Notes: generated by a model not told the origin, from the sequence alone. A DNA stretch of 64,000 nucleotides from DATLSM01 sp035534175 (GCA_035534175.1 DATLSM010000045.1:1-64000), one strand, 5' to 3'. Positions 7,446 to 16,175 are shown, numbered from the stretch's first letter. Numbers and translations are program-made.

Positions 7446-7865
7446 CTATTGCCGTCCCGCCTCTCGGCGAATCGACTCCACCTGGCCTCGCAGCCAGGCG
7501 GCGGCCGCCTCGCGGGCTCGCGCCTGGCCATCGGTGACCGCCTTCTCCGCCGCCTCGGCCCGGCGCTCCGCCGCCTCGACGCTCTTCTCCGCCGCCTCGG
7601 CCTGAGCCTCGATCTCTCCCAGGCGGCCTTCGGCGGCGGCGATCGTCTGCTCCTTTGCCTCCCTCTCGCGCCGCAGCTCCCCCTCGGTCTCCGCGGCTCT
7701 GAGGCGCTCCTTCTCCAGGTTGGCTTCCAGGGCGCGGACCTCGGCGATCGCCCTCTGCTCGGCCGCCTCGGAGGCCTCCATCGCCTGCCGCAGCCGCCGT
7801 TCGGCCTCGGCCACCTGCACCTCCAGGCTCTCGCCGCCCGCTCCGCTCATCCTCTCGCTCGCCAT
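7446..7865 (-). CDS. Coiled-coil protein of unknown function
   Basis: 139 aa, almost entirely Ala/Glu/Arg-rich heptad-like sequence (EAERRLRQAMEASEAAEQ, AEGRLGEIEAQAEAAEKS), so a long parallel coiled coil is predicted. No other domain, signal or membrane segment is seen. Starts at ATG 7865 (a second Met lies at residue 6), 10 bp after the glycosyltransferase stop, and its TAG stop touches the presumed nadB start, so the three genes form one transcript. No function can be assigned. Confidence 0.65.
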   Translation of the reverse strand: MASERMSGAGGESLEVQVAEAERRLRQAMEASEAAEQRAIAEVRALEANLEKERLRAAETEGELRREREAKEQTIAAAEGRLGEIEAQAEAAEKSVEAAERRAEAAEKAVTDGQARAREAAAAWLRGQVESIRREAGRQ

Positions 7866-7875
7866 CGTCGCCGGC

Positions 7876-8847
7876 TCAATCTATTACCGGGCCCGCGAGG
7901 ATGTCGCGGTAGGCCTCGACCACCCGCTCGGCCATCCGCGAGGCGGAAAGAGAGGCGGCGCGGACGGCGCCGGCGACGCGGGGGTCGGCGGCGTCCAGGT
8001 GGGGGCCGGCCGCAGCGCACCAGGCGGTGGTCTCGAAGGGGGCGCAGAGGCAGCCATGAATCCCGCCCAGCGCGTAGGGGGCGACGCCCACCGGCGTGGA
8101 AAGCACCGGCACATCGCAGGCCAGCGCCTCGACGCAGGCGAGGCCGAAGCCCTCGTACTCGGAGGTGACGAGCACCGCGTTGGCGGCGTTGATCCATAAG
8201 GGCATCTGCTCGGGGTCGATCGCACCGCCGGTGAGCAGCTCCGCTTCGCAGGCCAGGGCCAGGGCCGCGGCGCGATCGTGGCGCTTCTCGTGGCGGGCCG
8301 GGTCGGCGGGGAAGAGCAGGTAGCGCCCAGCCGAATCGAGGCCGAGTGCCTCCCTTGCCTCTGCGCGCGACGCCGGCCCGAAGCGGCCAAGATCGGGCCC
8401 GCAGGGCAGCACCGCCGCGCCCGGGACCCGTGGCAGCCCCGGCCTGCCTTCCTCGGGCGCAAACAGCGCCCGCGAGACCGCGGCGACAAGGTCGACGCGC
8501 CATGCCAGCCGTCTCGACAGCGGCCCGACCAGGGCGTGGCGGACATCGGTGCCGTGGAAGGTGATCAGCAGCGGCCGCGCCCCGGCCAGCCGCGCACACC
8601 AACCGGGCAGCCCGTAGTGGGCGTGGACGAGGTCGAAGCGCTCACGCCGCAGAAGCTTCCGCAGCCGCCGCGTCGCCGGCAGGTACTCGCCTCTGCCCCG
8701 CGGGAAGGCGAAGACCTCGACCGTGACGCCTCGGCGCCGCACCTCGTCGATCTGGTCGCGGACCCACCGCCCCCGTTGGGGGGCGGAGGCGTCGGGCACG
8801 AAGTTGGTGACGATCAGGGCGCGCACCGGTTGAGCGTATCCGCGCAT
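7876..8847 (-). CDS. GT4-type glycosyltransferase
   Basis: 323 aa with the GT-B two-domain plan. The N-terminal acceptor domain starts at LIVTNFVPDASAPQRGRW; HAHYGLPG and LLITFHGTDVRHA follow. The C-terminal nucleotide-sugar domain has LLFPADPARHEKRHDRA and the E-x7-E signature region VLVTSEYEGFGLACVEALAC. It would transfer a sugar from an NDP donor to an unknown acceptor. The C-terminal domain is somewhat short between the KR-like and EGFG motifs (~30 residues missing compared with usual members), but the frame is intact. It lies between cell-wall L,D-transpeptidase genes and nadB on the same strand. Confidence 0.83.
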   Translation of the reverse strand: MRGYAQPVRALIVTNFVPDASAPQRGRWVRDQIDEVRRRGVTVEVFAFPRGRGEYLPATRRLRKLLRRERFDLVHAHYGLPGWCARLAGARPLLITFHGTDVRHALVGPLSRRLAWRVDLVAAVSRALFAPEEGRPGLPRVPGAAVLPCGPDLGRFGPASRAEAREALGLDSAGRYLLFPADPARHEKRHDRAAALALACEAELLTGGAIDPEQMPLWINAANAVLVTSEYEGFGLACVEALACDVPVLSTPVGVAPYALGGIHGCLCAPFETTAWCAAAGPHLDAADPRVAGAVRAASLSASRMAERVVEAYRDILAGPVID

Positions 8848-8872
8848 GGTTGGCGCCAGCGCTCTAATTGAG

Positions 8873-9607
8873 TCAGCGCTTCAGCGACCGCAGCCAGCTG
8901 CTTGGGCCGATCAGGATGCGGGCGCCAGGTCGCATCCAGCGCAGCACCGAGAGCAGGTCATGCTGTGGCAGAGAGACGCAGCCGGCGGTGGGCCCTCCGG
9001 TCCCCACGTGGAGGAAGATCCCCGATCCCCGCCCGAATATGGGGTGGTAATAGTTGAAATCAATCACCGCCGCGTAGCGATAGGCGAGTCCCTGGTTGAT
9101 CCAGAGGTCCTCGTCGGCGGGAGCGCAGGGACGCCTCACCACCCAGCGGTTGTAATCGGTCCGGGTCCCCGCCCAGCAGGACCCCGGCGCGAGGCGCCGC
9201 CACTGAAAGCCGGTCACGCCGGGGTCAGGGCGCGAGCCGAAGTCATAGACAAAGCCGTAGTCCCCGATCGGAGTGGTGCCGTCGCCCTCCCGCCGCCGCG
9301 CGGGGAGGGAGAGCCCGTTGTAGCCGATCCGGGCCGGCATTCCCCCGCGGACGTGCTGCCACCCAGCCTCCCCCCGCTTGTAGGTGCGAGCGGTGGCGTA
9401 GGTGGTGCCCATCTCGTTGGTCGAGATCTCGATCACCTGTTGGGTCGCGCCCAGGCCCCGCAGTGCGCTCGGATTGACCGCCGGGGCGATCGGCATCGCC
9501 TCGGCCCGCGGCGGGCCGAGTGCCGTCAGGGCGAGGGCCAGAGCGAGGCCTGAGGTGGCGCGGAGCAAAGCTGCGCCATGCCGGAACCTGGGCCTGACGC
9601 TGATCAC
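8873..9607 (-). CDS. Secreted L,D-transpeptidase (YkuD domain)
   Basis: 244 aa from GTG 9607. A cleavable signal peptide is predicted (basic start, then LLRATSGLALALALTALG, with cleavage near AEA). The mature part carries a YkuD-type catalytic motif HVGTGGPTAGCVSLP with the nucleophile Cys; upstream TPIGDYGFVYDFG matches the substrate-side strand. Such enzymes make 3-3 cross-links in peptidoglycan or attach proteins to it. The motif reads TAGC rather than the common S[HR]GC. It follows a second L,D-transpeptidase gene by 3 bp, so the pair is an operon. Confidence 0.85.
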   Translation of the reverse strand: MISVRPRFRHGAALLRATSGLALALALTALGPPRAEAMPIAPAVNPSALRGLGATQQVIEISTNEMGTTYATARTYKRGEAGWQHVRGGMPARIGYNGLSLPARRREGDGTTPIGDYGFVYDFGSRPDPGVTGFQWRRLAPGSCWAGTRTDYNRWVVRRPCAPADEDLWINQGLAYRYAAVIDFNYYHPIFGRGSGIFLHVGTGGPTAGCVSLPQHDLLSVLRWMRPGARILIGPSSWLRSLKR

Positions 9608-9610
9608 GGC

Positions 9611-11248
9611 CTATTGCGCGACCGTGACCAGGGTCCCGATCGGCGTGTAGGGCCAGACCTTGGCCGCCTCTTCCAGCGGCATCTCGACGCAGCCGAGGCT
9701 CTGCGGGGTGCCGAAGGAGGCCCGGTCGAAGGAGTGGAGCGCGTCGCCGCCGTTGAAGTAGCTGACCCATTTGATCCCCGGGTCGCTGTAGTGGGAGCCG
9801 TCGGGGTTGGTGCCGCTCATCGTCGTTTCGGAGAGGTGCTCGAAGACCGGATAGGTGCCGAGGGCTGTTTCGGCCCCCGGGATGCCGGTGTTGGCGGCCG
9901 TGGTGAGGACCTTTTTGCCGTTGTGCCAGAGGGTCACCGTCTCGGGGACGGACTCGCTCACATACACATAGCTGTAGCCCGGTTCGGGCTTGCGCTTGGC
10001 GGCGATCGCGTCTCGCAGCAGCACGCCCCAGACCGCTGATCCGGCTTCCCCGTCGGCTTCCATTTCGCCTTCGTTCTCCAAGGCCATCACCGCGCCGCGG
10101 GTGATCGTGTTCGGCTTGCCCGCGGACCAGACCGCGCGCAATCCGGCGGGTGAGTTGGGGTAGCGCCAGGTGAACCTTCCCGCCGGGGGTTCGATCGCGG
10201 CGCGAAGCTCTGCCGAGGCAGTGCGAGGCACCGGGGCGCCGGCCGGCTTCCATTCCAGCGGCAGGTATCCCGCCTGCGCCAGGAGCTGCTGCAGACGCAG
10301 GGTCGAGCCCGGGGGGATCGTCCAGCCGATATCTCGACCGGTCTGGGGCGAGCCGTCGGCCTGGATGATCTCCAGCTGGCGGGGGAGTTCGGCGCGCAGC
10401 GTGGTCGCCAGGCCCGCGCCGTAGCCATGTGGGGTGAAGAGGAGCGTGTGGCTGTCGGTCTGCCGCCAGGATCCCGAGGCGTTGGAGGAGAGGGTGGGGC
10501 GAGCGGAGCCGAGGACATCGGCGACGGGTCTTGAGAAGGTGAGGCGCAGCGGGGTCGCCGGCGAGACGGTGGCCCCCGGCGGCGGGCTGGCGGCGACGCT
10601 GGGCGAGTTGCCCGCGGGGAACCAGGTGACGGGCTGGGGGGAGCTCAGTCGCTCCCAGGGGCGGGGGGCGCTGGCGACCAGGACCGTCCCCGCCGCCTGG
10701 CTGGTGTCCAGGCTGACCGAGCTGCGAGGTTGGGGAAAGCTCTGGCGGCGCAGATCTCCCGCAACGCCATAGGCGACCTGGCTGACTGGCTGATTGAAGG
10801 AGACGCGGGGCGTGGTGGAGTGGACCGTCAACCATTGCGAGCGCACCCTCGCTACCGGTGCCCGGAAGGTCAGCTGCTGGTGATCTTCGCTGCCGATGAG
10901 CCAGCCGAGCCAGCCCGGGCGGCGCACGACCAAGTCGACCGAGACGCGCTCCCCGGGAGCGATCGGCGTCTTCGGTTCGACCTGGCCGGAGCGAACGACG
11001 ACCGGAATCTGCCTGCCCCCGGGACCGAAGGCCTGCGCCTTCTCCACCGTCCCGCCGAAGGCCCCCACTTCGTAGCGGGCGAGCGCGCCTGGGTCGGTGC
11101 TCAACGTGGCGCCGGCCAAGCCGAAGGCGGCGAGCGCCAGCCCGACGACGAGGACCGCGGCGCCGGCCAGTCCGAGCAGCGCGCGACGACGCCGACCGGG
11201 GCGGCGCTGATCTGACGGGCTGGGCTGAGGAGCCTGCTCCTCGGGCAC
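9611..11248 (-). CDS. Membrane-anchored L,D-transpeptidase with Ig-like repeats
   Basis: 545 aa from GTG 11248. A basic cytoplasmic tail precedes one membrane segment (LLGLAGAAVLVVGLALAAFG, ~24-43). The extracellular part has Ig-like/Big-like beta domains (~90-310), including the FSRPVADVLG and LTFSRPV type strands found in actinobacterial Ldt proteins, then a helical peptidoglycan-binding-like stretch (TLRLQQLLAQAGYLPL, ~315-330), and a C-terminal YkuD domain (~400-545) with YPVFEHL, SDPGIKWVSYF, HSFDRASFGTPQSLGCVEMP (nucleophile Cys near the end). It would form 3-3 cross-links in the cell wall. The divergent 366-bp gap upstream separates it from rph. Confidence 0.87.
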   Translation of the reverse strand: MPEEQAPQPSPSDQRRPGRRRRALLGLAGAAVLVVGLALAAFGLAGATLSTDPGALARYEVGAFGGTVEKAQAFGPGGRQIPVVVRSGQVEPKTPIAPGERVSVDLVVRRPGWLGWLIGSEDHQQLTFRAPVARVRSQWLTVHSTTPRVSFNQPVSQVAYGVAGDLRRQSFPQPRSSVSLDTSQAAGTVLVASAPRPWERLSSPQPVTWFPAGNSPSVAASPPPGATVSPATPLRLTFSRPVADVLGSARPTLSSNASGSWRQTDSHTLLFTPHGYGAGLATTLRAELPRQLEIIQADGSPQTGRDIGWTIPPGSTLRLQQLLAQAGYLPLEWKPAGAPVPRTASAELRAAIEPPAGRFTWRYPNSPAGLRAVWSAGKPNTITRGAVMALENEGEMEADGEAGSAVWGVLLRDAIAAKRKPEPGYSYVYVSESVPETVTLWHNGKKVLTTAANTGIPGAETALGTYPVFEHLSETTMSGTNPDGSHYSDPGIKWVSYFNGGDALHSFDRASFGTPQSLGCVEMPLEEAAKVWPYTPIGTLVTVAQ

Positions 11249-11614
11249 TCCTCAGAGAATAGGGAGAAACGCCGCAATATCGAGCAGGTTTTCGCCCTCG
11301 AGGGTCGTTTCACCCGGTCTGGATCGATGCCGGGCCGAGATCAGGCGGTGGCCGGTAAGGAAAAGTGCTTCGTGATCTGGTGGCTGACGGCGAGGCGCAT
11401 GCCGGTCTGGAGCGAGGGGGGGCGGGCGCCAGGCTCCATGGCCGGCGAGTGATGAGGCAACCGTCGAGCCCGGGGTTGGTTCTGCTCCTCCGCCGGCTGA
11501 AGCTGGGGATGGTTGCCGCGAGGCAGGCTTCAAGCGCGAGCAGGAACAGTGATCGCCGAGGAGATCAGGAAGGCCGTCGACAAGGTTGTCTTCAAATGCG
11601 GGAGACTCGCGACG
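11249..11614. other. 366-bp intergenic region between ldt and rph
   Basis: The region lies between divergent genes and must hold promoters for both, but I see no convincing -35/-10 pair, no RNA gene and no frame with recognisable protein. The frame of rph stays open upstream to 11513 without similarity to RNase PH. The last 70 bp read like coding sequence (GTG ATC GCC GAG GAG ATC ...) but do not match anything known to me. Confidence 0.4.
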
Positions 11615-12334
11615 ATGCCCGCGTCCCGCAGCTACGATCGCGCACCGGCCGACATCCGGCCGGTGACCATCGACCCGGGGTTCATCGCCACCGCCGACGG
11701 GTCGGCGTTGATCTCCGCAGGCCAGACCAGGGTGATCTGCACCGCGTCGATCAGCGAGTCGGTGCCACGCTGGATGCAGGGCCGCGGGCGAGGCTGGGTG
11801 ACCGCCGAGTACGCGATGCTGCCGGCTTCGACCGGGAGCCGCAAGTCCCGCGACATCTCCCGCGGCAAGCAGGACGGGCGGGGGGTCGAGATCCAGCGTC
11901 TGATCGGCCGCTCGCTGAGGGTCGTCGTCGACTTCGAGTCGATGGGGGAGCGGAGCGTCTACATCGACTGCGACGTGATCCAGGCCGACGGGGGCACGCG
12001 CTGCGCGGCGATCACCGGCGGCTACGTGGCGCTGCGCCAGGCTTTCCAAAAGCTGATCGACGCAGGTACGATCGAGACGATGCCGCTGAGCGGTTCGGTG
12101 GCCGCGGTCAGCGTTGGCATGGTCGGTGGGCGGGCCCTCTGTGACCTGGACTACCCCGAGGACTCCGCCGCCGAGGTCGACGCCAACGTTGTGATGACCG
12201 GGGACGGCGGACTGGTCGAGGTCCAGGCCACGGCGGAGCGCACCCCGCTTTCACGCGCCTCGCTGGACGAGCTGCTGGCCCTCGCCGAGGGCGGTATCGC
12301 CCGCCTGCGGGAGGTGCAGGAGCGGGCCCAGTGA
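11615..12334 (+). CDS. rph: Ribonuclease PH
   Basis: This 3'-5' phosphorolytic exoribonuclease trims tRNA 3' ends using phosphate. 239 aa, the standard length, when started at ATG 11615 (MPASRSYDRAPADIRP), which has a GGGAGA ribosome site. Conserved parts: GSALISAGQTRVICTASI, GRGWVTAEYAMLPASTGSR, RGVEIQRLIGRSLR, and a C-terminal CDLDYPEDSAAEVDANVVM containing the acidic metal site. The next gene, rdgB, starts 46 bp later; rph-rdgB pairs are common. Confidence 0.95.
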   Translation: MPASRSYDRAPADIRPVTIDPGFIATADGSALISAGQTRVICTASISESVPRWMQGRGRGWVTAEYAMLPASTGSRKSRDISRGKQDGRGVEIQRLIGRSLRVVVDFESMGERSVYIDCDVIQADGGTRCAAITGGYVALRQAFQKLIDAGTIETMPLSGSVAAVSVGMVGGRALCDLDYPEDSAAEVDANVVMTGDGGLVEVQATAERTPLSRASLDELLALAEGGIARLREVQERAQ

Positions 12335-12380
12335 GTCCTCGCCGAACGAGCGCCGCGACCTGATCCGCGAGGGCGGAGCG

Positions 12381-12989
12381 ATGGCTGATCCCGTCTACAT
12401 CCTTGCCACCCGCAACGAGCACAAGCTGCGCGAGCTGGCCGAGATCCTGCCGGGGGTGAGGTTGCATCCCCTCCCGCGCGAGGTACAGGTGCCGCCCGAG
12501 GACGGGGATAGTTTCGCCGCCAACGCGCTGATCAAGGCCCGCGCTGCTCGCGCCGCCACCGGCGAGGCGGCGATCGCCGATGACTCGGGAATCGAGGCCA
12601 GCGCCCTGGCCGGCAGGCCGGGGATCCGCTCGGCCCGCTTCGCCGGTGAGGGGGCGAGCGACGAGCAGAACCTGGAGAAGCTGCTGGGGGAGGTTGCCGC
12701 CGCCGGTGAGGACCGCGCTGCCGCCTACGTCTGCGTCATCGCCTTGGTCGATGCGAGGGGCGAGCGCACCTTCGAGGGCCGCTGCGAGGGGCAGCTGGCA
12801 GCCGCGCCACGCGGCGCCGGCGGCTTTGGCTATGACCCGGCTTTTGTCCCCAACGACACCGGGCCCGAGGATCAGCGCACGATGGCCGAGCTGAGCGCCG
12901 CTGAGAAGCACGCGATCAGCCACCGGGGCCGCGCGGCCCGGCGGCTGGCCGATTACCTCGGCGGCGCGGAGCGGGGCGCAGCGCGGTGA
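12381..12989 (+). CDS. rdgB: dITP/XTP pyrophosphatase (RdgB/HAM1)
   Basis: It hydrolyses non-canonical purine triphosphates (dITP, XTP) to monophosphates, keeping them out of DNA and RNA. 202 aa. N-terminal ATRNEHKLRELAEIL is the substrate-binding loop; IADDSGIEASALAGRPGIRSARFAG carries the metal-binding acidic residues; GAGGFGYDPAF and KHAISHRGRAA are the family end motifs. Starts at ATG 12381. Its TGA overlaps the GTG of the cation transporter gene (GTGA), so those two are translationally coupled. Confidence 0.95.
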   Translation: MADPVYILATRNEHKLRELAEILPGVRLHPLPREVQVPPEDGDSFAANALIKARAARAATGEAAIADDSGIEASALAGRPGIRSARFAGEGASDEQNLEKLLGEVAAAGEDRAAAYVCVIALVDARGERTFEGRCEGQLAAAPRGAGGFGYDPAFVPNDTGPEDQRTMAELSAAEKHAISHRGRAARRLADYLGGAERGAAR

Positions 12990-13897
12990 TCCGAACCAAA
13001 AGCGGCGCGGCGGCGCTGTCGATCGCTTCCAACGCGCTGCTGATCGCGATCAAGCTCGCGGCCGGGGCGATCACCGGCTCGATCGCGATCCTCACCGAGG
13101 CGGTCCACTCTCTGATCGATCTCGTCGCCTCGGTGATCGCTTTCATTTCGGTGCGCAAAGCGGACGAGCCAGCCGATGCCGATCATCCCTATGGGCACGA
13201 GAAGGTTGAGAGCCTGGCGGCGACGATCGAGGGGATGCTGATCCTGGTCGGGGCGGGGATCATCGTCTACGAGGCGACCCACCGGCTGGTCGTGGGGGCG
13301 ACGGTGCAATCACTCGGCGTCGGCATGGCGGTGATGGGGTTCTCGCTGCTGGCCAACCTGGGAGTCTCCACGGTCCTCTCACGCCAGGCCAAGGCGCACG
13401 AATCGCCGGCTCTAGCGGGGGACGCGGCCCACCTGCGGACCGATGTCCTCACCTCGGCCGGGGTGCTGGTGGGGCTCGCCCTGGTCAGCCTCACCGGCGA
13501 TGCCGCCTTTGACTCGATCACCGCGCTGGCCGTCGCGGTGGCGATCGTCGCCGCCGGGTTGAGGATCATCAGGCGCTCCTCGGGCGTGCTCGTCGACGAA
13601 GCTCTCCCCGACTCCGAGATGGACAGGATCGAGGCGGCGATCGCCACCTCGCGTACGGCCGAGGTGGCCGGCTATCACAAGCTGCGGGCTCGCCGCGCCG
13701 GCAGCCGCCGCTACATCGACCTCCACGTTCAGTACCGCTCGGGGACGAGCCTGGAGCGAGCCCATGAGCTGGCGCACGCGATGCGCGGCGAGATCGAGGC
13801 CGAGGTGGCCGGCGCCGAGGTCCTGATCCATGCCGAGCCCGAGACCTCCTTGCGCGAGTCCGATCAGGCCGCAGGCGGCCCCTATCGCTCCGGCTAG
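12986..13897 (+). CDS. Cation diffusion facilitator (CDF) metal transporter
   Basis: An inner-membrane metal/proton antiporter, usually for Zn2+, Fe2+, Mn2+ or Co2+ efflux. 303 aa with six predicted membrane segments; metal-site motifs are AVHSLIDLVAS in TM2 (H-x3-D) and HLRTDVLTSAG in TM5 (H-x3-D), plus the DHPYGHEKVE loop. The C-terminal cytoplasmic ferredoxin-like domain (~210-290) contains RYIDLHVQ and ends with VLIHAEP. The TM2 site is His-Asp, typical of Zn-CDF and related groups, but the ion cannot be set from sequence. Coupled to rdgB by a GTGA overlap. Confidence 0.9.
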   Translation: MIRTKSGAAALSIASNALLIAIKLAAGAITGSIAILTEAVHSLIDLVASVIAFISVRKADEPADADHPYGHEKVESLAATIEGMLILVGAGIIVYEATHRLVVGATVQSLGVGMAVMGFSLLANLGVSTVLSRQAKAHESPALAGDAAHLRTDVLTSAGVLVGLALVSLTGDAAFDSITALAVAVAIVAAGLRIIRRSSGVLVDEALPDSEMDRIEAAIATSRTAEVAGYHKLRARRAGSRRYIDLHVQYRSGTSLERAHELAHAMRGEIEAEVAGAEVLIHAEPETSLRESDQAAGGPYRSG

Positions 13898-13969
13898 CGC
13901 GGCGGTTGGCGGCGCCGGGATGGCCTCGATGCCACCCCAGGGCACGGAGCGGGGAGGTGGCGGTTTTCT

Positions 13970-14119
13970 CTAGGGAGAGGGCAGGAGGTTGACGGCGGCG
14001 GCCAGGCCGACGGCGCCGACGGTGATCGAGTAGCCGGTGTAGCCACCGAGGGCGAAGAGGACCACGGCGATCGCACAGATCGCCACAACGGTGATCCAGG
14101 AAGCTCGGGCCAGGGACAC
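13970..14119 (-). CDS. Small two-helix membrane protein (49 aa)
   Basis: GTG 14119 to TAG 13970. The product (MSLARASWITVVAICAIA..., residues 1-49) has two hydrophobic helices, ~8-25 and ~30-46, joined by GGYTGYS, with almost no charged residues. It lies between the convergent CDF gene and the divergent roadblock gene in the otherwise empty 13898-14139 gap. No function is known; the clean amphipathic pattern and absence of rare codons suggest a real gene. Confidence 0.55.
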   Translation of the reverse strand: MSLARASWITVVAICAIAVVLFALGGYTGYSITVGAVGLAAAVNLLPSP

Positions 14120-14139
14120 GGCCCGCTATTTTGGCCCAG

Positions 14140-14514
14140 ATGCCCGACGCCGCGACAGAGACCGTCTCCGGCGACGCCGCGCAGCAGGCGCTCGCCTACC
14201 TTGCCGAGATGTCACCCGACCTGCGTGGCGCCGCGGTCCTTGACCCCTCCGGCGCGGTGCTCGCCGCCAGCGGGGACGCGGATATCTGGCGGGGGGACGG
14301 CGGGGCGCTGATCGAGGTCGCCGACCGTGCCGGCGCTGAGCCGGTGGAGCAACTCCACATCGCCACCGAGCAGGGGGAGGTCTTCGCCGTGCGCCGGGAG
14401 GGGCTGGTCGCCGTCGCGGTGACCGAGCGCTTCGCCCTCGCCTCGCTGATGCTCTTCGACATGCGTTCGATCCTGCGCGACCTGAGCGCCGGCGGGGAGG
14501 GGGCGGGGCGATGA
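14140..14514 (+). CDS. Roadblock/LC7-like domain protein
   Basis: 124 aa from ATG 14140 (a TTG three codons earlier is possible). The sequence AQQALAYLAEMSPDLRGAAVLD, PSGAVLAASGD, then HIATEQGEVFAVRREG and VAVAVTERFALASLMLFDMR fits the roadblock/LC7 fold, small alpha/beta dimers that work with small GTPases in bacteria. No GTPase gene is nearby. It overlaps the next small gene by ATGA and stands at the head of the run leading to tldD. Confidence 0.65.
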   Translation: MPDAATETVSGDAAQQALAYLAEMSPDLRGAAVLDPSGAVLAASGDADIWRGDGGALIEVADRAGAEPVEQLHIATEQGEVFAVRREGLVAVAVTERFALASLMLFDMRSILRDLSAGGEGAGR

Positions 14515-14735
14515 GGGCCAAGCCCCACCGCGTATTCCTCGGCCGCGTTTCCGGTTACGCGGAGGAGGCCGCCGCCTACATGCGCCGCCGCCGCGTCTCC
14601 CGCCGCCCCTTCGCCCGTCTCTACTACGCCGGCGGGCGCAGCGCCGAGCACGCCACGGACTCCGTCGCCGGGGGCGAGCTGTTCGCCGCTGCGGGCCGTC
14701 TGATCGAGGTGGCCGGCGGGCGGTCGAAGCGGTGA
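14511..14735 (+). CDS. Small basic protein of unknown function
   Basis: 74 aa, rich in Arg, Ala and Tyr (MRAKPHRVFLGRVSGYAEEA..., YMRRRRVSRRPFARLYYAGG). No domain is recognised. Its start overlaps the roadblock gene (ATGA) and its stop overlaps the tldD start (GTGA), so three genes are translated in series; this tight packing is the main evidence that it is real. It could be a partner of the roadblock protein. Confidence 0.6.
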   Translation: MRAKPHRVFLGRVSGYAEEAAAYMRRRRVSRRPFARLYYAGGRSAEHATDSVAGGELFAAAGRLIEVAGGRSKR

Positions 14736-16120
14736 GCGGGTTGCTCGATCCGGCGCTCGCCGAACGCGTCCTGGCTCGAGCCCTGGCGGCGGGAGGCGAG
14801 TTCGCCGAGGTCTTCGCCGAACGACGCCGCGGCTTCTCGATGTCGATCGACGAGTCGCGGATCGAGTCCGTCCAGGCGGGGGAGGAGGAGGGGGCCGGGG
14901 TGCGGGTGATCGCCGGGGGCACCACCTATTTCGCCCACGTTGACGGGCTCGACCCGGCCGACCTCGAGCGCGCCGCGGCGGAGGCCTCCTCGGCGTTGCG
15001 GGGGGACCGGACCGAGCCCCGGCGCCTGAAAACGGCTCGCCCGGTGGCCGGCCAGTCGATCGAGGTGGCACCGCAGGGCGTCCCGGCCGAGCGCAAGGCC
15101 GAGCTGCTGAGGGAGCTTGACGAGCGTGGCCGCGCGGCGGGTGGCGAGGTCGCCCAGTTCACGGCCTCCTACGGCGAGGCGCGCCGAGAGGTCGCGGTCG
15201 CCAATTCCGCTGGCCTGATCAGCGCTGATGACCGCACCCGGGTGCGGCTAGGCGCCCAGGTGGTGGCGCGTCGCGGCGAGGCGGTCGAGACCGGCTTTGA
15301 GACGCTCGGCGCTCACCGCGGCTTCGAGCTGCTCGATGGCGACCCGGCGCGGATAGCCGAGCAGGCCGCGCGCAAGGCGCTGACCCTGCTGGACGCCGAT
15401 CCGGCCCCCGCCGGCTCGATGCCGGTCGTGGTCGGCGGCGGCTTCGGCGGCGTTCTCTTCCACGAGATGACCGGCCATGGCCTGGAGGCCGACCACGTGC
15501 AGAAGGGGGCCAGCGTCTACGCCGGCAAGCTGGGCGAGATGGTCGCCCAGCCGTTGCTCAGCGCCTACGACGACGGTCGCCTGCCGGGGGAGTGGGGGAC
15601 CGACGGGATCGATGACGAGGGCACTCCCACGCAGAAGACCCTGGTGATCGAGGACGGTCGGCTGACCTCCTTCCTCTACGACCGCCTGCGCGCCGATCGC
15701 GACGGCGTCGCCTCGACCGGCAACGGCCGCCGCGAGAGCTTCCGCCAGCTGCCGATCCCGCGCATGACGAACACCTACATCGCCCCCGGCGAGGCCACGC
15801 CGGAGGCGATCCTCGCCGAGGTCGAGAAGGGCTTCTACGCCGTCTCCTTCGCCGGTGGCCAGGTCGACCCCGCGACCGGAGACTTTGTCTTCGGCGTCTC
15901 CGAGGGCTATCTGATCGAGGCCGGCAGGGTGACCGCGCCGTGCCGGGGGGCGACCCTGATCGGCAACTGCCTGGAGGCTCTGGTGGGGATCGATGCGGTG
16001 GGCGATGACTTCGAGATGAAGACGGGTTTCTGCGGCAAGGGCGGCCAGAAAGTGCCGGTCGGCACCGGCCAGGGCCACGTTCGGATTCGGGCGATGACGG
16101 TCGGGGGGACGGAGCTATGA
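14732..16120 (+). CDS. tldD: TldD-type metalloprotease subunit
   Basis: The zinc-bearing subunit of the TldD/TldE heterodimer, which digests unfolded peptides threaded into its cavity. 462 aa from GTG 14732. The zinc site HEMTGHGLEAD (HExxxH) is present at ~245, with the third-ligand region EKGFYAVSFAGGQVDPATGDF near the C-terminus. GNGRRESFRQLPIPRMTNTYI is also conserved (~335-355). The E. coli protein acts in microcin B17 maturation and CcdA degradation; no such system is seen here. The TldE partner follows after 55 bp. Confidence 0.93.
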   Translation: MSGLLDPALAERVLARALAAGGEFAEVFAERRRGFSMSIDESRIESVQAGEEEGAGVRVIAGGTTYFAHVDGLDPADLERAAAEASSALRGDRTEPRRLKTARPVAGQSIEVAPQGVPAERKAELLRELDERGRAAGGEVAQFTASYGEARREVAVANSAGLISADDRTRVRLGAQVVARRGEAVETGFETLGAHRGFELLDGDPARIAEQAARKALTLLDADPAPAGSMPVVVGGGFGGVLFHEMTGHGLEADHVQKGASVYAGKLGEMVAQPLLSAYDDGRLPGEWGTDGIDDEGTPTQKTLVIEDGRLTSFLYDRLRADRDGVASTGNGRRESFRQLPIPRMTNTYIAPGEATPEAILAEVEKGFYAVSFAGGQVDPATGDFVFGVSEGYLIEAGRVTAPCRGATLIGNCLEALVGIDAVGDDFEMKTGFCGKGGQKVPVGTGQGHVRIRAMTVGGTEL

Positions 16121-16175
16121 GGCGCAATGCTTCGGTCTCGGGCGGCCGATCCGTTTTGCGGGAGCGAAGCTGAGG

